64,000 nucleotides of DNA from JAPKZH01 sp963715635 (lineage in GTDB: Bacteria; Acidobacteriota; Aminicenantia; Aminicenantales; UBA4085): positions 3,162,001 to 3,226,000 of the forward strand of contig OY970261.1 of assembly GCA_963715635.1 (NCBI GenBank), read 5' to 3'. Positions 46,172-54,355 of the stretch are shown one piece after another. The position numbers were made by a program, and so were the translations under genes. A model generated the notes under the pieces. The model ran no database searches. It worked only from the letters and a program-made list of their open reading frames with translations, and was not told the DNA's origin. The first letter of the stretch is position 1, and each line of letters opens with the position of its first letter.

Positions 46172-46371
46172 ACGGGCCCGGCGCCGCCATCCAATTCTAA
46201 TTTCCTTTCAACAGCCGTACGATCGAGAAGACCTTCAGGGCAGCCGCGCAAAACATTCCTGATCTGATAGTCATACGAGATATAACAAATGTCCCCGGGA
46301 TCGTTTGACTAAGTTCCTTTTTGTTGTTATTCTTTTTTGCAGGTAAAGCTTTCCCAAGAGGACAAAGAAGG

Positions 46372-49300
46372 ATGAAGTGTCCCACCTGTCAGCATGAGAA
46401 TGCTCCCGGCAGCCGGTTCTGCAGCAAGTGCGCGGCGGCGCTACCTGTCGAACCCCCCTTTGAATCCATTCCCACGGAAACCATCCGGACGCCGGTCAAG
46501 GAATTGACCACGGGCGCCACCTTCGCCGGCCGCTACCAGGTCATCGAAGAGCTGGGCAAGGGCGGCATGGGGAACGTCTATCGAGTGCTCGACAAGAAGC
46601 TCAACGAAGTCGTGGCCATCAAGCTCCTCCGGTCCGAGATCGCCTTGGATAAAAAGACCTTGGAGCGTTTCAGTAACGAGCTCAAAATGGCTCGGCAAAT
46701 CGTCCATAAGAACGTCGGGCGGATGTATGAACTGCTCGAAGAAGGCGGCATTCATTTCATCACCATGGAATATGTCTCCGGCGAGGACCTCAAGAGTTTC
46801 ATCAGACGGTCGGGAAGATTGACCATGGATAAGGCTGTTTCCGTCGCCAAACAAATTTGCGAGGGACTGGCCGAAGCGCATCACTTGGGTATCGTTCATC
46901 GCGACCTGAAGCCCTCCAATATCATGATCGACAAAGAAGGCAACGTCCGAATCATGGACTTCGGCATCGCTCGTTCGCTCAAAACCAAAAGCCTGACCGG
47001 GGAAGGTGTCATCATCGGGACGCCGGAATATATGTCGCCCGAGCAGGTGGACGGCAAAGAAACCGATCGGCGTTCGGACATTTACTCGTTGGGGATCGTC
47101 CTCTATGAGATGGTCACGGGCCGGCCGCCGTTTGAGGGAGATTCGACCTTCAGCGTCGCTTTGAAGCAGAAAGCGGAATCGCCACCTGTGCCCCAAAAAA
47201 TCAACCCCCAGATTCCCGAGGAGCTCAGCCGGCTCATCTTGAAATGCCTGGAAAAGGATGCGGCCAAAAGATACCAAACCACAGAGGATCTTGTCTCTGA
47301 ATTGAATAAGATCGAAAAGCACATTCCGGCCACGGGAAAGGCCGTTTCTCCAAGAAAATCCCTTCCCTCAAATGACGTCATCGTCCGAGACCGATTCAAA
47401 AAATATTGGATATCCGCCACGGCGCTCGTCGTCCTTGTCCTTGGCTTTTTTGCTGTGAAGTTATTCAATCATCAATCGAAAGTCCGATGGGCCCGCGAAA
47501 AAGCCATCCCCGAAATCATGGAATTCATTCAGAAGGAAAAATATCTCGAGGCTTTCCACGAAGCTAAACAGGCGGAAAAATTCATCCCTCAGGATTCCTC
47601 GCTGGCCAAGCTTTGGCCCGAGATGTCGAGAGAGGTGACGATTGAAACGGACCCGCCCGGAGCGGATGTGTTTCTGAAAGATTATAAAGCCGCTGACGGA
47701 GACTGGGATAATCTCGGAAAATCTCCGCTGCAAAAGATCAGAATTCCGATCGGCTATTTCCGCTGGAAAATCGAGAAACAGGGTTACAGAATGGTCGAAG
47801 CGGCCGGTTCAATCTCTGCCGGTACACGCCAATTCGCCTTGGACCAGGAAGAGTCCCTGCCTCCGGGAATGGTCCGGGTTCGCGGCGAGAACCGACGGCT
47901 TCGTATGTCGATCATTACGAATTTGCCTGCGGTTCAGCAGGAAGACTTCCTGATGGATAAATATGAAGTGACGAACAAGCAATTCAAGGAGTTTGTTGAC
48001 CGCAAAGGATACCAAGAACGGGCCTATTGGAGATATCCATTCGAGAAGGACGGAAAAGTTCTGTCCTGGGAAGAAGCCATGTCCCAATTCCACGATGCGA
48101 CCGGACGCCCCGGGCCCGCGACCTGGGAGCTCGGAACTTATCCCGAAGGCCAGGCGGATTTTCCCGTGACCGGAATAAGCTGGTATGAAGCGGCCGCCTA
48201 TGCCGAATCCGTCGCCAAAAGCCTTCCGACAATTTATCACTGGATCCTGGCGGCAAATATGGATGCGGCGGCCTATATCATCCCCCTGAGCAATTTTGGC
48301 GGCAAAGGCCCGGCCCGGGCCGGAAGCTATCAAGGTTTAAGTCCCAGCGGGACTTACGACATGGCCGGCAATGTCAAGGAATGGTGCTGGAATGAATCCC
48401 GGGGATTGCGCTATCTTCTGGGCGGCGCTTGGGATGATCCCCCTTATTCGTTTTACGTTCCGTTTGCCCGTTCTCCGTTCGACCGGTCCGCGTCGAACGG
48501 CTTTCGCTGCATAAAAAATCTGTCGGCCGCCGTTCCCGAAATTATGATGAAACCGGTTCTTCTTCCTTACACCCGCGATTTTTATAAAGCGAAGCCGGTC
48601 ACCGATGAGGTCTTCAATATCTACAAAAGACTGTTTGCTTATGATAAGGGAGAGCTGAATTCCGTCGTGGAATCCACGGACGAAAGCTCCGAGTATTGGA
48701 AGAAAGAAAAGATATCTTTCAATGCCGCCTATGGGAAGGAGCGGGTCACGGTTTATCTTTTTCTTCCCAAGAAAGGTGCGCCTCCTTATCAGACGGTCGT
48801 CTATTTTCCAGGGGATCAGGCTCTGGTCCTCCGGTCCAGCCAGGATCTGCAAATAAGCAATATGGATTATATCATCAAAAGCGGCCGGGCCGTGCTCTAT
48901 CCAGTCTATAAATCAACCTACGAGAGGGGCGATGGGTTCAATTTTATACCCCCGAATTTTACGATGAATTCCATTAGAGACCATGGCATTTTCTGGGTTA
49001 AGGATTTAGCCAGGTCGATTGACTATTTAGAAACCCGGGTGGACATCGACAGCCGGAAAATCGGCTTTGCAGGATTCAGCTTGGGAGCCATGGCCGGGGT
49101 CTTTCTCCTGCCCTGGGAAAAGAGGATCCAAGCGTGTGTTCTCGTGAGCGGGGGATTTGTCCCCTGGCCAGAAGTTGAGAGCGTGCCCGAAATCGATTTC
49201 ATCAATTTAGCCCCAAGGCTGACCATCCCGACGCTCATGCTGAACGGCCGCTATGATTTTTTGTTTCCCGTGGAAACATCCCAGAAGCCGATGTTTGATT

Positions 49301-49425
49301 TCTTGGGAACTCCCAAAGAGCAGAAAAATCACCTTCTATATGATACAGCCCATAACGTTCCCCGGAACGAGATGATCAAAGAAATGCTGAATTGGTTTGA
49401 CCGCTATTTGGGACCTGTCAAATAA
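46372..49425 (+). CDS. Zinc-ribbon/Ser-Thr kinase/PEGA/SUMF1/alpha-beta hydrolase fusion
   Basis: A 1017-residue fusion from ATG 46372 (AGAGGA 9 bases upstream; the zinc ribbon fixes the N-terminus). Order: zinc ribbon (CPTCQ, CSKC, residues 3-22); PknB-type kinase (about 50-315; GKGGMGNVY, VAIKLL, HRDLKPSN at 176, DFG); membrane span (about 345-364); PEGA-like domain (TIETDPPGADVFL, about 422-475); a SUMF1/FGE-like domain (about 496-715; DKYEVTNKQFKEFVD, AGNVKEWCWNESRG, LLGGAWDD); an alpha/beta hydrolase (about 740-1017) with nucleophile S903 in GFSLGAM. Kinase catalytic residues are present. The parts outside the membrane may sense or modify surface ligands. The full combination is striking; the function is unknown. 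Confidence 0.92.
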   Translation: MKCPTCQHENAPGSRFCSKCAAALPVEPPFESIPTETIRTPVKELTTGATFAGRYQVIEELGKGGMGNVYRVLDKKLNEVVAIKLLRSEIALDKKTLERFSNELKMARQIVHKNVGRMYELLEEGGIHFITMEYVSGEDLKSFIRRSGRLTMDKAVSVAKQICEGLAEAHHLGIVHRDLKPSNIMIDKEGNVRIMDFGIARSLKTKSLTGEGVIIGTPEYMSPEQVDGKETDRRSDIYSLGIVLYEMVTGRPPFEGDSTFSVALKQKAESPPVPQKINPQIPEELSRLILKCLEKDAAKRYQTTEDLVSELNKIEKHIPATGKAVSPRKSLPSNDVIVRDRFKKYWISATALVVLVLGFFAVKLFNHQSKVRWAREKAIPEIMEFIQKEKYLEAFHEAKQAEKFIPQDSSLAKLWPEMSREVTIETDPPGADVFLKDYKAADGDWDNLGKSPLQKIRIPIGYFRWKIEKQGYRMVEAAGSISAGTRQFALDQEESLPPGMVRVRGENRRLRMSIITNLPAVQQEDFLMDKYEVTNKQFKEFVDRKGYQERAYWRYPFEKDGKVLSWEEAMSQFHDATGRPGPATWELGTYPEGQADFPVTGISWYEAAAYAESVAKSLPTIYHWILAANMDAAAYIIPLSNFGGKGPARAGSYQGLSPSGTYDMAGNVKEWCWNESRGLRYLLGGAWDDPPYSFYVPFARSPFDRSASNGFRCIKNLSAAVPEIMMKPVLLPYTRDFYKAKPVTDEVFNIYKRLFAYDKGELNSVVESTDESSEYWKKEKISFNAAYGKERVTVYLFLPKKGAPPYQTVVYFPGDQALVLRSSQDLQISNMDYIIKSGRAVLYPVYKSTYERGDGFNFIPPNFTMNSIRDHGIFWVKDLARSIDYLETRVDIDSRKIGFAGFSLGAMAGVFLLPWEKRIQACVLVSGGFVPWPEVESVPEIDFINLAPRLTIPTLMLNGRYDFLFPVETSQKPMFDFLGTPKEQKNHLLYDTAHNVPRNEMIKEMLNWFDRYLGPVK

Positions 49426-49577
49426 AGTGCCCGGCGTGCGGCGCTGATCATCCTACCAATAGCCGGTTCTGCAACGAATGCGTCGCGGCGCTGGCGCGCT
49501 CCGATTCCCCCCGCACGAAAAATTTGTTTAATATCAAGAGGATAGTTGCGGCGATCATGACCGAATCGAGTCCTTGA
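49422..49577 (+). pseudogene. Decayed zinc-ribbon duplicate (start codon lost to ATA)
   Basis: Just past the kinase stop lies an open stretch of 51 codons that starts ATA-AAG-TGC and reads IKCPACGADHPTNSRFCNEC, then VAALARSDSP. It is clearly related to the N-terminus of the preceding kinase (MKCPTCQHENAPGSRFC). The four zinc cysteines are intact but the initiator ATG is ATA, the frame overlaps the kinase TAA, and it ends at 49577 with no kinase domain. It looks like the remnant of a second copy of the kinase gene. Translation by read-through or ATA initiation cannot be excluded but is unlikely. Confidence 0.65.
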
Positions 49578-49602
49578 CATTCAGTCAAAGAGTATTTAAG
49601 AA
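49574..49602 (+). promoter_or_regulatory. Possible promoter for the barrel gene
   Basis: TTGACA (49574-49579), a 17-base spacer and a poor TAAGAA -10 (49597-49602). It would give a very short leader to the ATG at 49628. The -35 hexamer overlaps the TGA stop of the zinc-ribbon relic. Confidence 0.3.
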
Positions 49603-49627
49603 TTAACCCTTACAAGTGAGGAGCATC

Positions 49628-50488
49628 ATGAGAAAAGCCCTATTGAGCTTGACGTTCATTCTCATCGCGGCGTCCATGGTCTATTCCCAGAAGGTTTCCT
49701 TTAAATTGGCGGGGGGTTTGGCTTGGATCAATGGAGATGATTATAACAAGGGCATCGCCGGTGAAAACCAATACATCAAGGACACGGCCCTCTCGATGTC
49801 GGGGGCTTACGGAGAGTTGAAAAGCGGCCTGGAGTTCCAGGCCGAGATCATTAATTATCTAAACCCCAGCCTGGGAATCGGCTTCGGAGGCGGCTACTTT
49901 CGGACGAGCACCGAAAGCAAGGTGGCCAGCCATGGCCTGCTTGTGGACGTCCCGTTCGACAATGAGTCTACGTACAAGTCCAGAGTATCGGTCATTCCCT
50001 TTTTTCTGAATTTCCATTATCTGTTGCGGCTGGCGCCAAAATGGAAACTTGACCTTTTTGCCGGCCCGGCTTTCAACATCGTCCAGTTTAACTTTGAAAA
50101 TCCTTCGGTCACACCAACATTTTCGACAACGGAGACTGTGGCCTTCACCGGCAGCATAGCCGCGCTCGGCCTTCAAGGCGGACTGGGGCTGAATTTTGAA
50201 ATCACCCCGAATATCGCCCTGGTCGCGGACGGCTATTTTCGATATGGAAAAGTCTCGAACATCAAGGGAAACTGGTCGGACATTGTCAGCTCGCCGTCCG
50301 GGACGACCATCAAAAGCAATTCCGAATATTATCTATGGTATTACGATTATGCCCAGAGTAGTTCCTATTCCCTGATAGGGTTCTATGATACGATTGGACC
50401 CGCGGGGAGCTCTGTTTCCGGGGCCAGAAAAGCTGACATCAATTTGTCCGGCTTCACAGTCATAGGCGGCATTAAATTGAGTATCTAG
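49628..50488 (+). CDS. Outer-membrane beta-barrel protein
   Basis: 286 residues from ATG 49628, with GAGGAG just upstream; a GTG at 49616 would include the site itself. A signal peptide (ALLSLTFILIAASMVYS) is followed by alternating strands (SFKLAGGLAWINGDDY, LGIGFGGGYFRTS, WKLDLFAGPAFNIVQF, ALVADGYFRYGKV) and a short terminal strand (FTVIGGIKLSI). The pattern is that of small porin- or OmpW-like barrels. No specific substrate can be named. Nothing downstream on the same strand; it converges on the MEMO-family gene. Confidence 0.78.
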   Translation: MRKALLSLTFILIAASMVYSQKVSFKLAGGLAWINGDDYNKGIAGENQYIKDTALSMSGAYGELKSGLEFQAEIINYLNPSLGIGFGGGYFRTSTESKVASHGLLVDVPFDNESTYKSRVSVIPFFLNFHYLLRLAPKWKLDLFAGPAFNIVQFNFENPSVTPTFSTTETVAFTGSIAALGLQGGLGLNFEITPNIALVADGYFRYGKVSNIKGNWSDIVSSPSGTTIKSNSEYYLWYYDYAQSSSYSLIGFYDTIGPAGSSVSGARKADINLSGFTVIGGIKLSI

Positions 50489-50525
50489 CCGCTGCATCCG
50501 TTTTAAATGAGAACAAGAAGAAGAT

Positions 50526-51578
50526 TCAATCCCTATAATACCCGATCGAAAAGAAGCTCACCCAGTGCCGGAGCGAAAACGGCGCGGTCGTTCCCATCCC
50601 CGTTTTCTTGAGCGGGAGGACACCCTCGCTGTACGTATCGGAATAGCGGAACAGGCGGCCGAGGAGCCGTTTGTTCTCGGCCAGACGGACGATCTTTTCG
50701 ACGGCCAGAAGTCCAAACGGCACCGAATACTTTCCGCACCAATATGTATTGCGATAATCCGTATAAGTCGCTCCCCAAAGTTCCCTGGTCAGGCCTTGGA
50801 TTTTTGAAGCGTCGAGAAAATCCGTAAGGTATGTGGCGATCAGGCGTCGGTCGAGCGCGAGTGCCGTCTCCCAGGCCTTCTCCCCTTCTCCGAACGGCGA
50901 GTTGTTGAAATCCTTTCCATAATGATTGCCGTCGGAAGAAATAAGAAAGGCAATGTCCTTCCCGGCCTCTAGGCCCTTCTCTTTCATATAGCCGGCGATG
51001 ACCTCGGCGAGCCGGCCGGAGATCTCCTCCATTTTCTCGAACGGCATGGGAGCGATCATGATGGGGGTGATCTTGATGTCCGGGTTGAAATACTGGAGGA
51101 ACGGAAGCAGGGCCTCGATCGAGTGCTCGAGCTCGTGGGCCCGATTGCTGACCAGAAAGGTATTTTTGTCGAGGTGCGACTTGATGTATTCGCGGAGCGG
51201 CGACACGACAATGGGTTTCAAGAGGCCCGACCAAACAGGGTATTCATCAAGGATCAGGACGCTCTGAGGATCTTTCATCTCCTTGCGCACGGCGCCGTGC
51301 GTGACACCGAAAATGACAACCTCCCTCGTCCGCAAGATCTTGAAGAGCGCGTAGTAAAGGCGGCCCGCGTAGAGATAATCGTCATGCGGAGAAATTGCGG
51401 CGACAAGGCCTTTTGCTTTGAAGCTTTCCTTCTCCTGCGCCTCTAGGAATTCGACAAGCGTCTTCATGCTTGCCGGGTTCCAGCAGAAGCCAACGTCGTC
51501 CTTGATCGGTCGCGCCTCCTGTCCGGCCAGGCCGGCGACGATCCCGAGAATCATCAAGAGCTTCAACAGCCGTTTCAT
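50526..51578 (-). CDS. Exported MEMO-family protein (AmmeMemoRadiSam system protein B-like)
   Basis: 350 residues. The MEMO fold is marked by AISPHDDYLYAGRLYYALFK (His-Asp-type metal site region), VVIFGVTHG, HSIEALLPFLQYFNPD and SSDGNHYG. The usual family length is about 270-300, and this one has a C-terminal extension plus an N-terminal signal peptide (LLKLLMILGIVAGLAGQ). Family members are normally cytosolic and encoded beside AmmeMemoRadiSam genes; neither is the case here. The role is therefore unclear. The start has AGGAGAG 8 bases upstream, and a perfect hairpin lies just ahead of it. Confidence 0.85.
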   Translation of the reverse strand: MKRLLKLLMILGIVAGLAGQEARPIKDDVGFCWNPASMKTLVEFLEAQEKESFKAKGLVAAISPHDDYLYAGRLYYALFKILRTREVVIFGVTHGAVRKEMKDPQSVLILDEYPVWSGLLKPIVVSPLREYIKSHLDKNTFLVSNRAHELEHSIEALLPFLQYFNPDIKITPIMIAPMPFEKMEEISGRLAEVIAGYMKEKGLEAGKDIAFLISSDGNHYGKDFNNSPFGEGEKAWETALALDRRLIATYLTDFLDASKIQGLTRELWGATYTDYRNTYWCGKYSVPFGLLAVEKIVRLAENKRLLGRLFRYSDTYSEGVLPLKKTGMGTTAPFSLRHWVSFFSIGYYRD

Positions 51579-51595
51579 GGGTATCTCTCCTTCTC

Positions 51596-51630
51596 AAGCC
51601 CCGTTCGAGCCCGTATCATGAACGGGGCTT
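51596..51630 (-). repeat. Perfect 11-bp-stem hairpin ahead of the MEMO gene
   Basis: AAGCCCCGTTC (51596-51606) pairs perfectly with GAACGGGGCTT (51620-51630) around a 13-base loop. It ends 18 bases before the MEMO start and about 130 bases after the end of the upstream PepSY-like gene. On the minus strand no T-run follows, so a leader hairpin or mRNA stabiliser is more likely than an intrinsic terminator. Confidence 0.55.
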
Positions 51631-51761
51631 CTGACTCTGAAGAGTATTATACAAAAAAATGGCAATGGCGTAAAAAAGGGTGATCGCTAAAACGCCTCCC
51701 CTGGAGCAAAGAAATTCAAAAAATAAGTGTTCGGTCTACAGAATTTTGCGGAATACCAAGT

Positions 51762-52448
51762 TTACTTCTTTTCAGTCTTCTCAGCCTTTCCTTCGGCACC
51801 GGATTTTTCGATGATTTTTCCGGTTGGATCAATCGTCACTCCCATTGTCTTCTCTTTGACTTGGATCGAGAGTTCAAATTGCTTGATATCGCCCTTCGTC
51901 AGCGTTTCGGCTTTGATGACTTTGTAGCCGGGATATTCCTTGGCCAGGGCCTGCTGAACGGCCGCGGGCAGATCCGCAGGGAGGATGGCCTCTTCGATCT
52001 CCGCAGCCTTGCCCTCGGCGGTGTAGAGAAGATCGCGATTAAGTTTTCCGTCAACGCTCTCGACCTCATAATAGGTCACGCCTTTTTCCGTTTCTTTGCT
52101 TGTCCCCTTGATCACGGCATTAGGATAAGCCGTTTTGAACGCGGCCAGGACCGCTGGGGGGAGGATCTTGAGGTCCACGACGGCTTCTTTGCCTTTAACC
52201 GCCTCTTCTTTTTCTCCCGCCTCGGCTTTTTCTTCCTTTTCTTCCTTCTCTCCCTTCTCGACTTCTTCTGCCTTCTCTTCTTTCTCTGTTTTTGCTTCCG
52301 TTTCCTTGGTCTCAACTTTTTCGACGCTCGCCGCCTGGCCCTTGACCTCGGCTTTGGCCGGGGCCGTTTCTTTCGCCTTTTCTTTGCAGCCGATGGCGAA
52401 GACGAACGCCACCGCGACCAGGATCGCCAAAAAACTCTTGATTTTCAA
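51762..52448 (-). CDS. Lipoprotein with Lys/Glu-rich linker and PepSY-like repeats
   Basis: 228 residues with signal and lipobox FAIGC (Cys at 21), so probably anchored to a membrane. A highly charged KE/EE-rich linker (about residues 25-95) leads to two related units, each beginning with a LPPAVLAAF or LPAAVQQAL helix and then a VEVESVDGKL-like strand, as in BLIP/PepSY-like domains. The linker resembles a spacer that keeps the domains away from the membrane. PepSY-type domains are thought to bind or inhibit peptidases; here this is inference. The last residues are again Lys-rich. Confidence 0.78.
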   Translation of the reverse strand: MKIKSFLAILVAVAFVFAIGCKEKAKETAPAKAEVKGQAASVEKVETKETEAKTEKEEKAEEVEKGEKEEKEEKAEAGEKEEAVKGKEAVVDLKILPPAVLAAFKTAYPNAVIKGTSKETEKGVTYYEVESVDGKLNRDLLYTAEGKAAEIEEAILPADLPAAVQQALAKEYPGYKVIKAETLTKGDIKQFELSIQVKEKTMGVTIDPTGKIIEKSGAEGKAEKTEKK

Positions 52449-52594
52449 TCGTTTCTCCTCGCTTTTTAATAGCCTTTGGGCTCGGATTTTATTATGATGA
52501 ATCTGAAAATAAATTACAACTTAAGAAACCTATAAGAAATCTTCAGGATTGCCGAAAACAGAGGAGAATCGATATTCTAAAAAAAGGAGTCCCC

Positions 52595-54319
52595 ATGATT
52601 CGGAAAAAGAATCTGATCGCGGCCGTGGCCATTCTGTTGGTATGCACGGCCAGCGCCAGGGCTCAGGCCCGCCCCAACCTGGCACTCCAGCGCGTGATCT
52701 ACAACACGATGAAGACCATGGCCAAGCCCCAGGGGGAGCTCAAAGACAAGCTCGACGCCGTTGATAAAGAAATGGCCGAAGCGGCGCGAGCGGGCAGAAC
52801 CGGCGAAGTGCGCCACCTGCTGGCTAAAGGCACAACGCTTCTATCGGGCCGGGAATGGACCGATGCCCTTGAATTCTCGAACTCGTTAGTTTTGCGCGCC
52901 GAGGAAGTCTGCCTCGATTCGAGCCTACCCTACATGGTCCGTCTCGAACAAATCTATGCCCCGCGAGTCCAGCTGAGCGGTCCTCTGACCGTCCGGATAA
53001 CACTGCACAAACTGGGACGCACCCAGTGGGGAGTCCAGACGGGAGAAAAAGTGAAGGATCTCGGGCAACAGGACGGAGTGGGTCGCGACCTCCAGGATGA
53101 TCCCTGCCGGATCGATCTCGACCTTTCGGGCATCGAGGATGGGACCTATCTCCTCCAGGCAGAAATCCTGGAGAAAGAACGATCCCTGGGCACTACCACC
53201 CTCCTCATCGGTCTATGGAAGGGACTGTCCGAACGGCTGCGTTCGATAGAAGCTGATCTTAAAAAAATCGAAGGGCTTGATTCTTTTCGTGCCGATGCGC
53301 TCTATCCGGTCGATCACATCCGCAGCGTGAACCGCGGGCGGTTCGAGATGGGAACATTCCAGGTTTCGGCAGAGCTGAAGGCTGCCGAGGATGTCCTGAC
53401 CTCGATCAAAAACGGGAAGGATCCCTTCGCAGGCAGGACCGGAGACATGGAAAGGCACTATTTCCTGGAAAGCGCAAACGAGATTATGCCATACCGGGTG
53501 TACGTGCCGAAGATGTACAACGGCAAGACCGCATTTCCACTGATAATCGCGCTTCACGGCCTCGGCGGCACGGAAGACTCCTTCTTCGACTCGTATGACA
53601 AGCAGGTCCCCAAGCTCGCCGAGGAGCGCGGATATATTGTGGCGGCGCCGCTCGGATATCGGGTGGACGGCTTTTACGGCATGAGCCTCTTCGGCAGCCC
53701 CGAGGACGCGGGCGCCATGCGCAGGGCGGAGTACAGCGAAAAAGATGTCATGAGCGTGCTCGCCCTGATGCGGAAGAATTACAGAATCGACGAGTCCCGG
53801 ATCTACCTCATGGGCCACTCCATGGGCGCCATCGGAACGTGGCACCTGGGAGCGAAGTATCCCGAGATCTGGGCCGCTTTAGCCCCGTTCGCGGGATTTG
53901 GGGACCCCTCCAGCGTGGCCAAGATGAAGCACATCCCCGAGATCGTCGTTCACGGGGACGCCGACCCCACGCTGCCGGTGGCCGGATCGCGGGCGATGGT
54001 CGCTGAGATGAAGAAAGAGGGCGTCCAGGTTCAATACATCGAGGTCCCTAAGGGGAATCATATCGACATTGTCGTGCCGAACTTGGGCGCCGTATTCAAC
54101 TTTTTCGACAAACACCGCAAAGTCAACTTGGAGGGGAAGACCCCTTCCAACGGGCGCCGGGAAGACCCGGCCGCCCTGCCTCCCCTTCTTGGGCGGGGCA
54201 TGAAACCCCGCCCTGCGACCAAGGGGGCAACTCCCCCTTGGAACCCTCTCGAGCGGTTCCCCGTGGCAAGCCACGGGGCATATGAACCGCTCGTTAAGAT
54301 GAAAATTTCCGAGAAATAA
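52595..54319 (+). CDS. Exported alpha/beta-hydrolase (PHB-depolymerase-like esterase) with repeat-derived C-terminus
   Basis: 574 residues with signal peptide (LIAAVAILLVCTASARAQ) and AAGGAG upstream. An N-terminal helical part of about 300 residues precedes a hydrolase domain of the feruloyl/PHB-depolymerase type: LIIALHGLGGTEDSF, nucleophile S409 in GHSMGAIGTWHLG, Asp in VHGDADPTLPV and a late His in PKGNHIDIV. The natural domain ends near FNFFDKHRK (about 54120). The remaining about 65 codons are Pro/Arg/Gly-rich and coincide with palindromic repeats, so the original stop appears to have been replaced by inserted repeat DNA. Confidence 0.87.
   Translation: MIRKKNLIAAVAILLVCTASARAQARPNLALQRVIYNTMKTMAKPQGELKDKLDAVDKEMAEAARAGRTGEVRHLLAKGTTLLSGREWTDALEFSNSLVLRAEEVCLDSSLPYMVRLEQIYAPRVQLSGPLTVRITLHKLGRTQWGVQTGEKVKDLGQQDGVGRDLQDDPCRIDLDLSGIEDGTYLLQAEILEKERSLGTTTLLIGLWKGLSERLRSIEADLKKIEGLDSFRADALYPVDHIRSVNRGRFEMGTFQVSAELKAAEDVLTSIKNGKDPFAGRTGDMERHYFLESANEIMPYRVYVPKMYNGKTAFPLIIALHGLGGTEDSFFDSYDKQVPKLAEERGYIVAAPLGYRVDGFYGMSLFGSPEDAGAMRRAEYSEKDVMSVLALMRKNYRIDESRIYLMGHSMGAIGTWHLGAKYPEIWAALAPFAGFGDPSSVAKMKHIPEIVVHGDADPTLPVAGSRAMVAEMKKEGVQVQYIEVPKGNHIDIVVPNLGAVFNFFDKHRKVNLEGKTPSNGRREDPAALPPLLGRGMKPRPATKGATPPWNPLERFPVASHGAYEPLVKMKISEK
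54191..54293. repeat. Composite palindromic element inside the 3' end of the esterase gene
   Basis: Three hairpins in series. Stem 1 is GGGCGGGG/CCCCGCCC (54191-54198/54206-54213). Stem 2 is CCAAGGGGG/CCCCCTTGG (54219-54227/54233-54241). Stem 3 is a long double stem with CGAGCGGTT/AACCGCTCG (54250-54258/54285-54293) around CCCCGTGGC/GCCACGGGG (54259-54267/54270-54278). The last 55 bases (54238-54292) recur at 60170-60223. The element is translated in frame as the tail of the esterase. Confidence 0.8.
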
Positions 54320-54321
54320 AA

Positions 54322-54345
54322 ATGGGCGAGATTTTAAGAACCCAT
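54322..54345 (-). terminator. Weak terminator between convergent esterase and RND genes
   Basis: On the minus strand ATGGG pairs with CCCAT around a 14-base loop and is followed by TTTTAT. It lies 11 bases past the RND stop. The stem is short, so confidence is low. Confidence 0.3.
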
Positions 54346-54355
54346 AGCCAAGTAT

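Noticed and set aside
49422..49577. Zinc-ribbon stretch as a real small gene starting at ATA
   Set aside because: ATA is a very rare initiator, no ribosome site precedes it, and similarity to the neighbouring kinase explains it as a relic.
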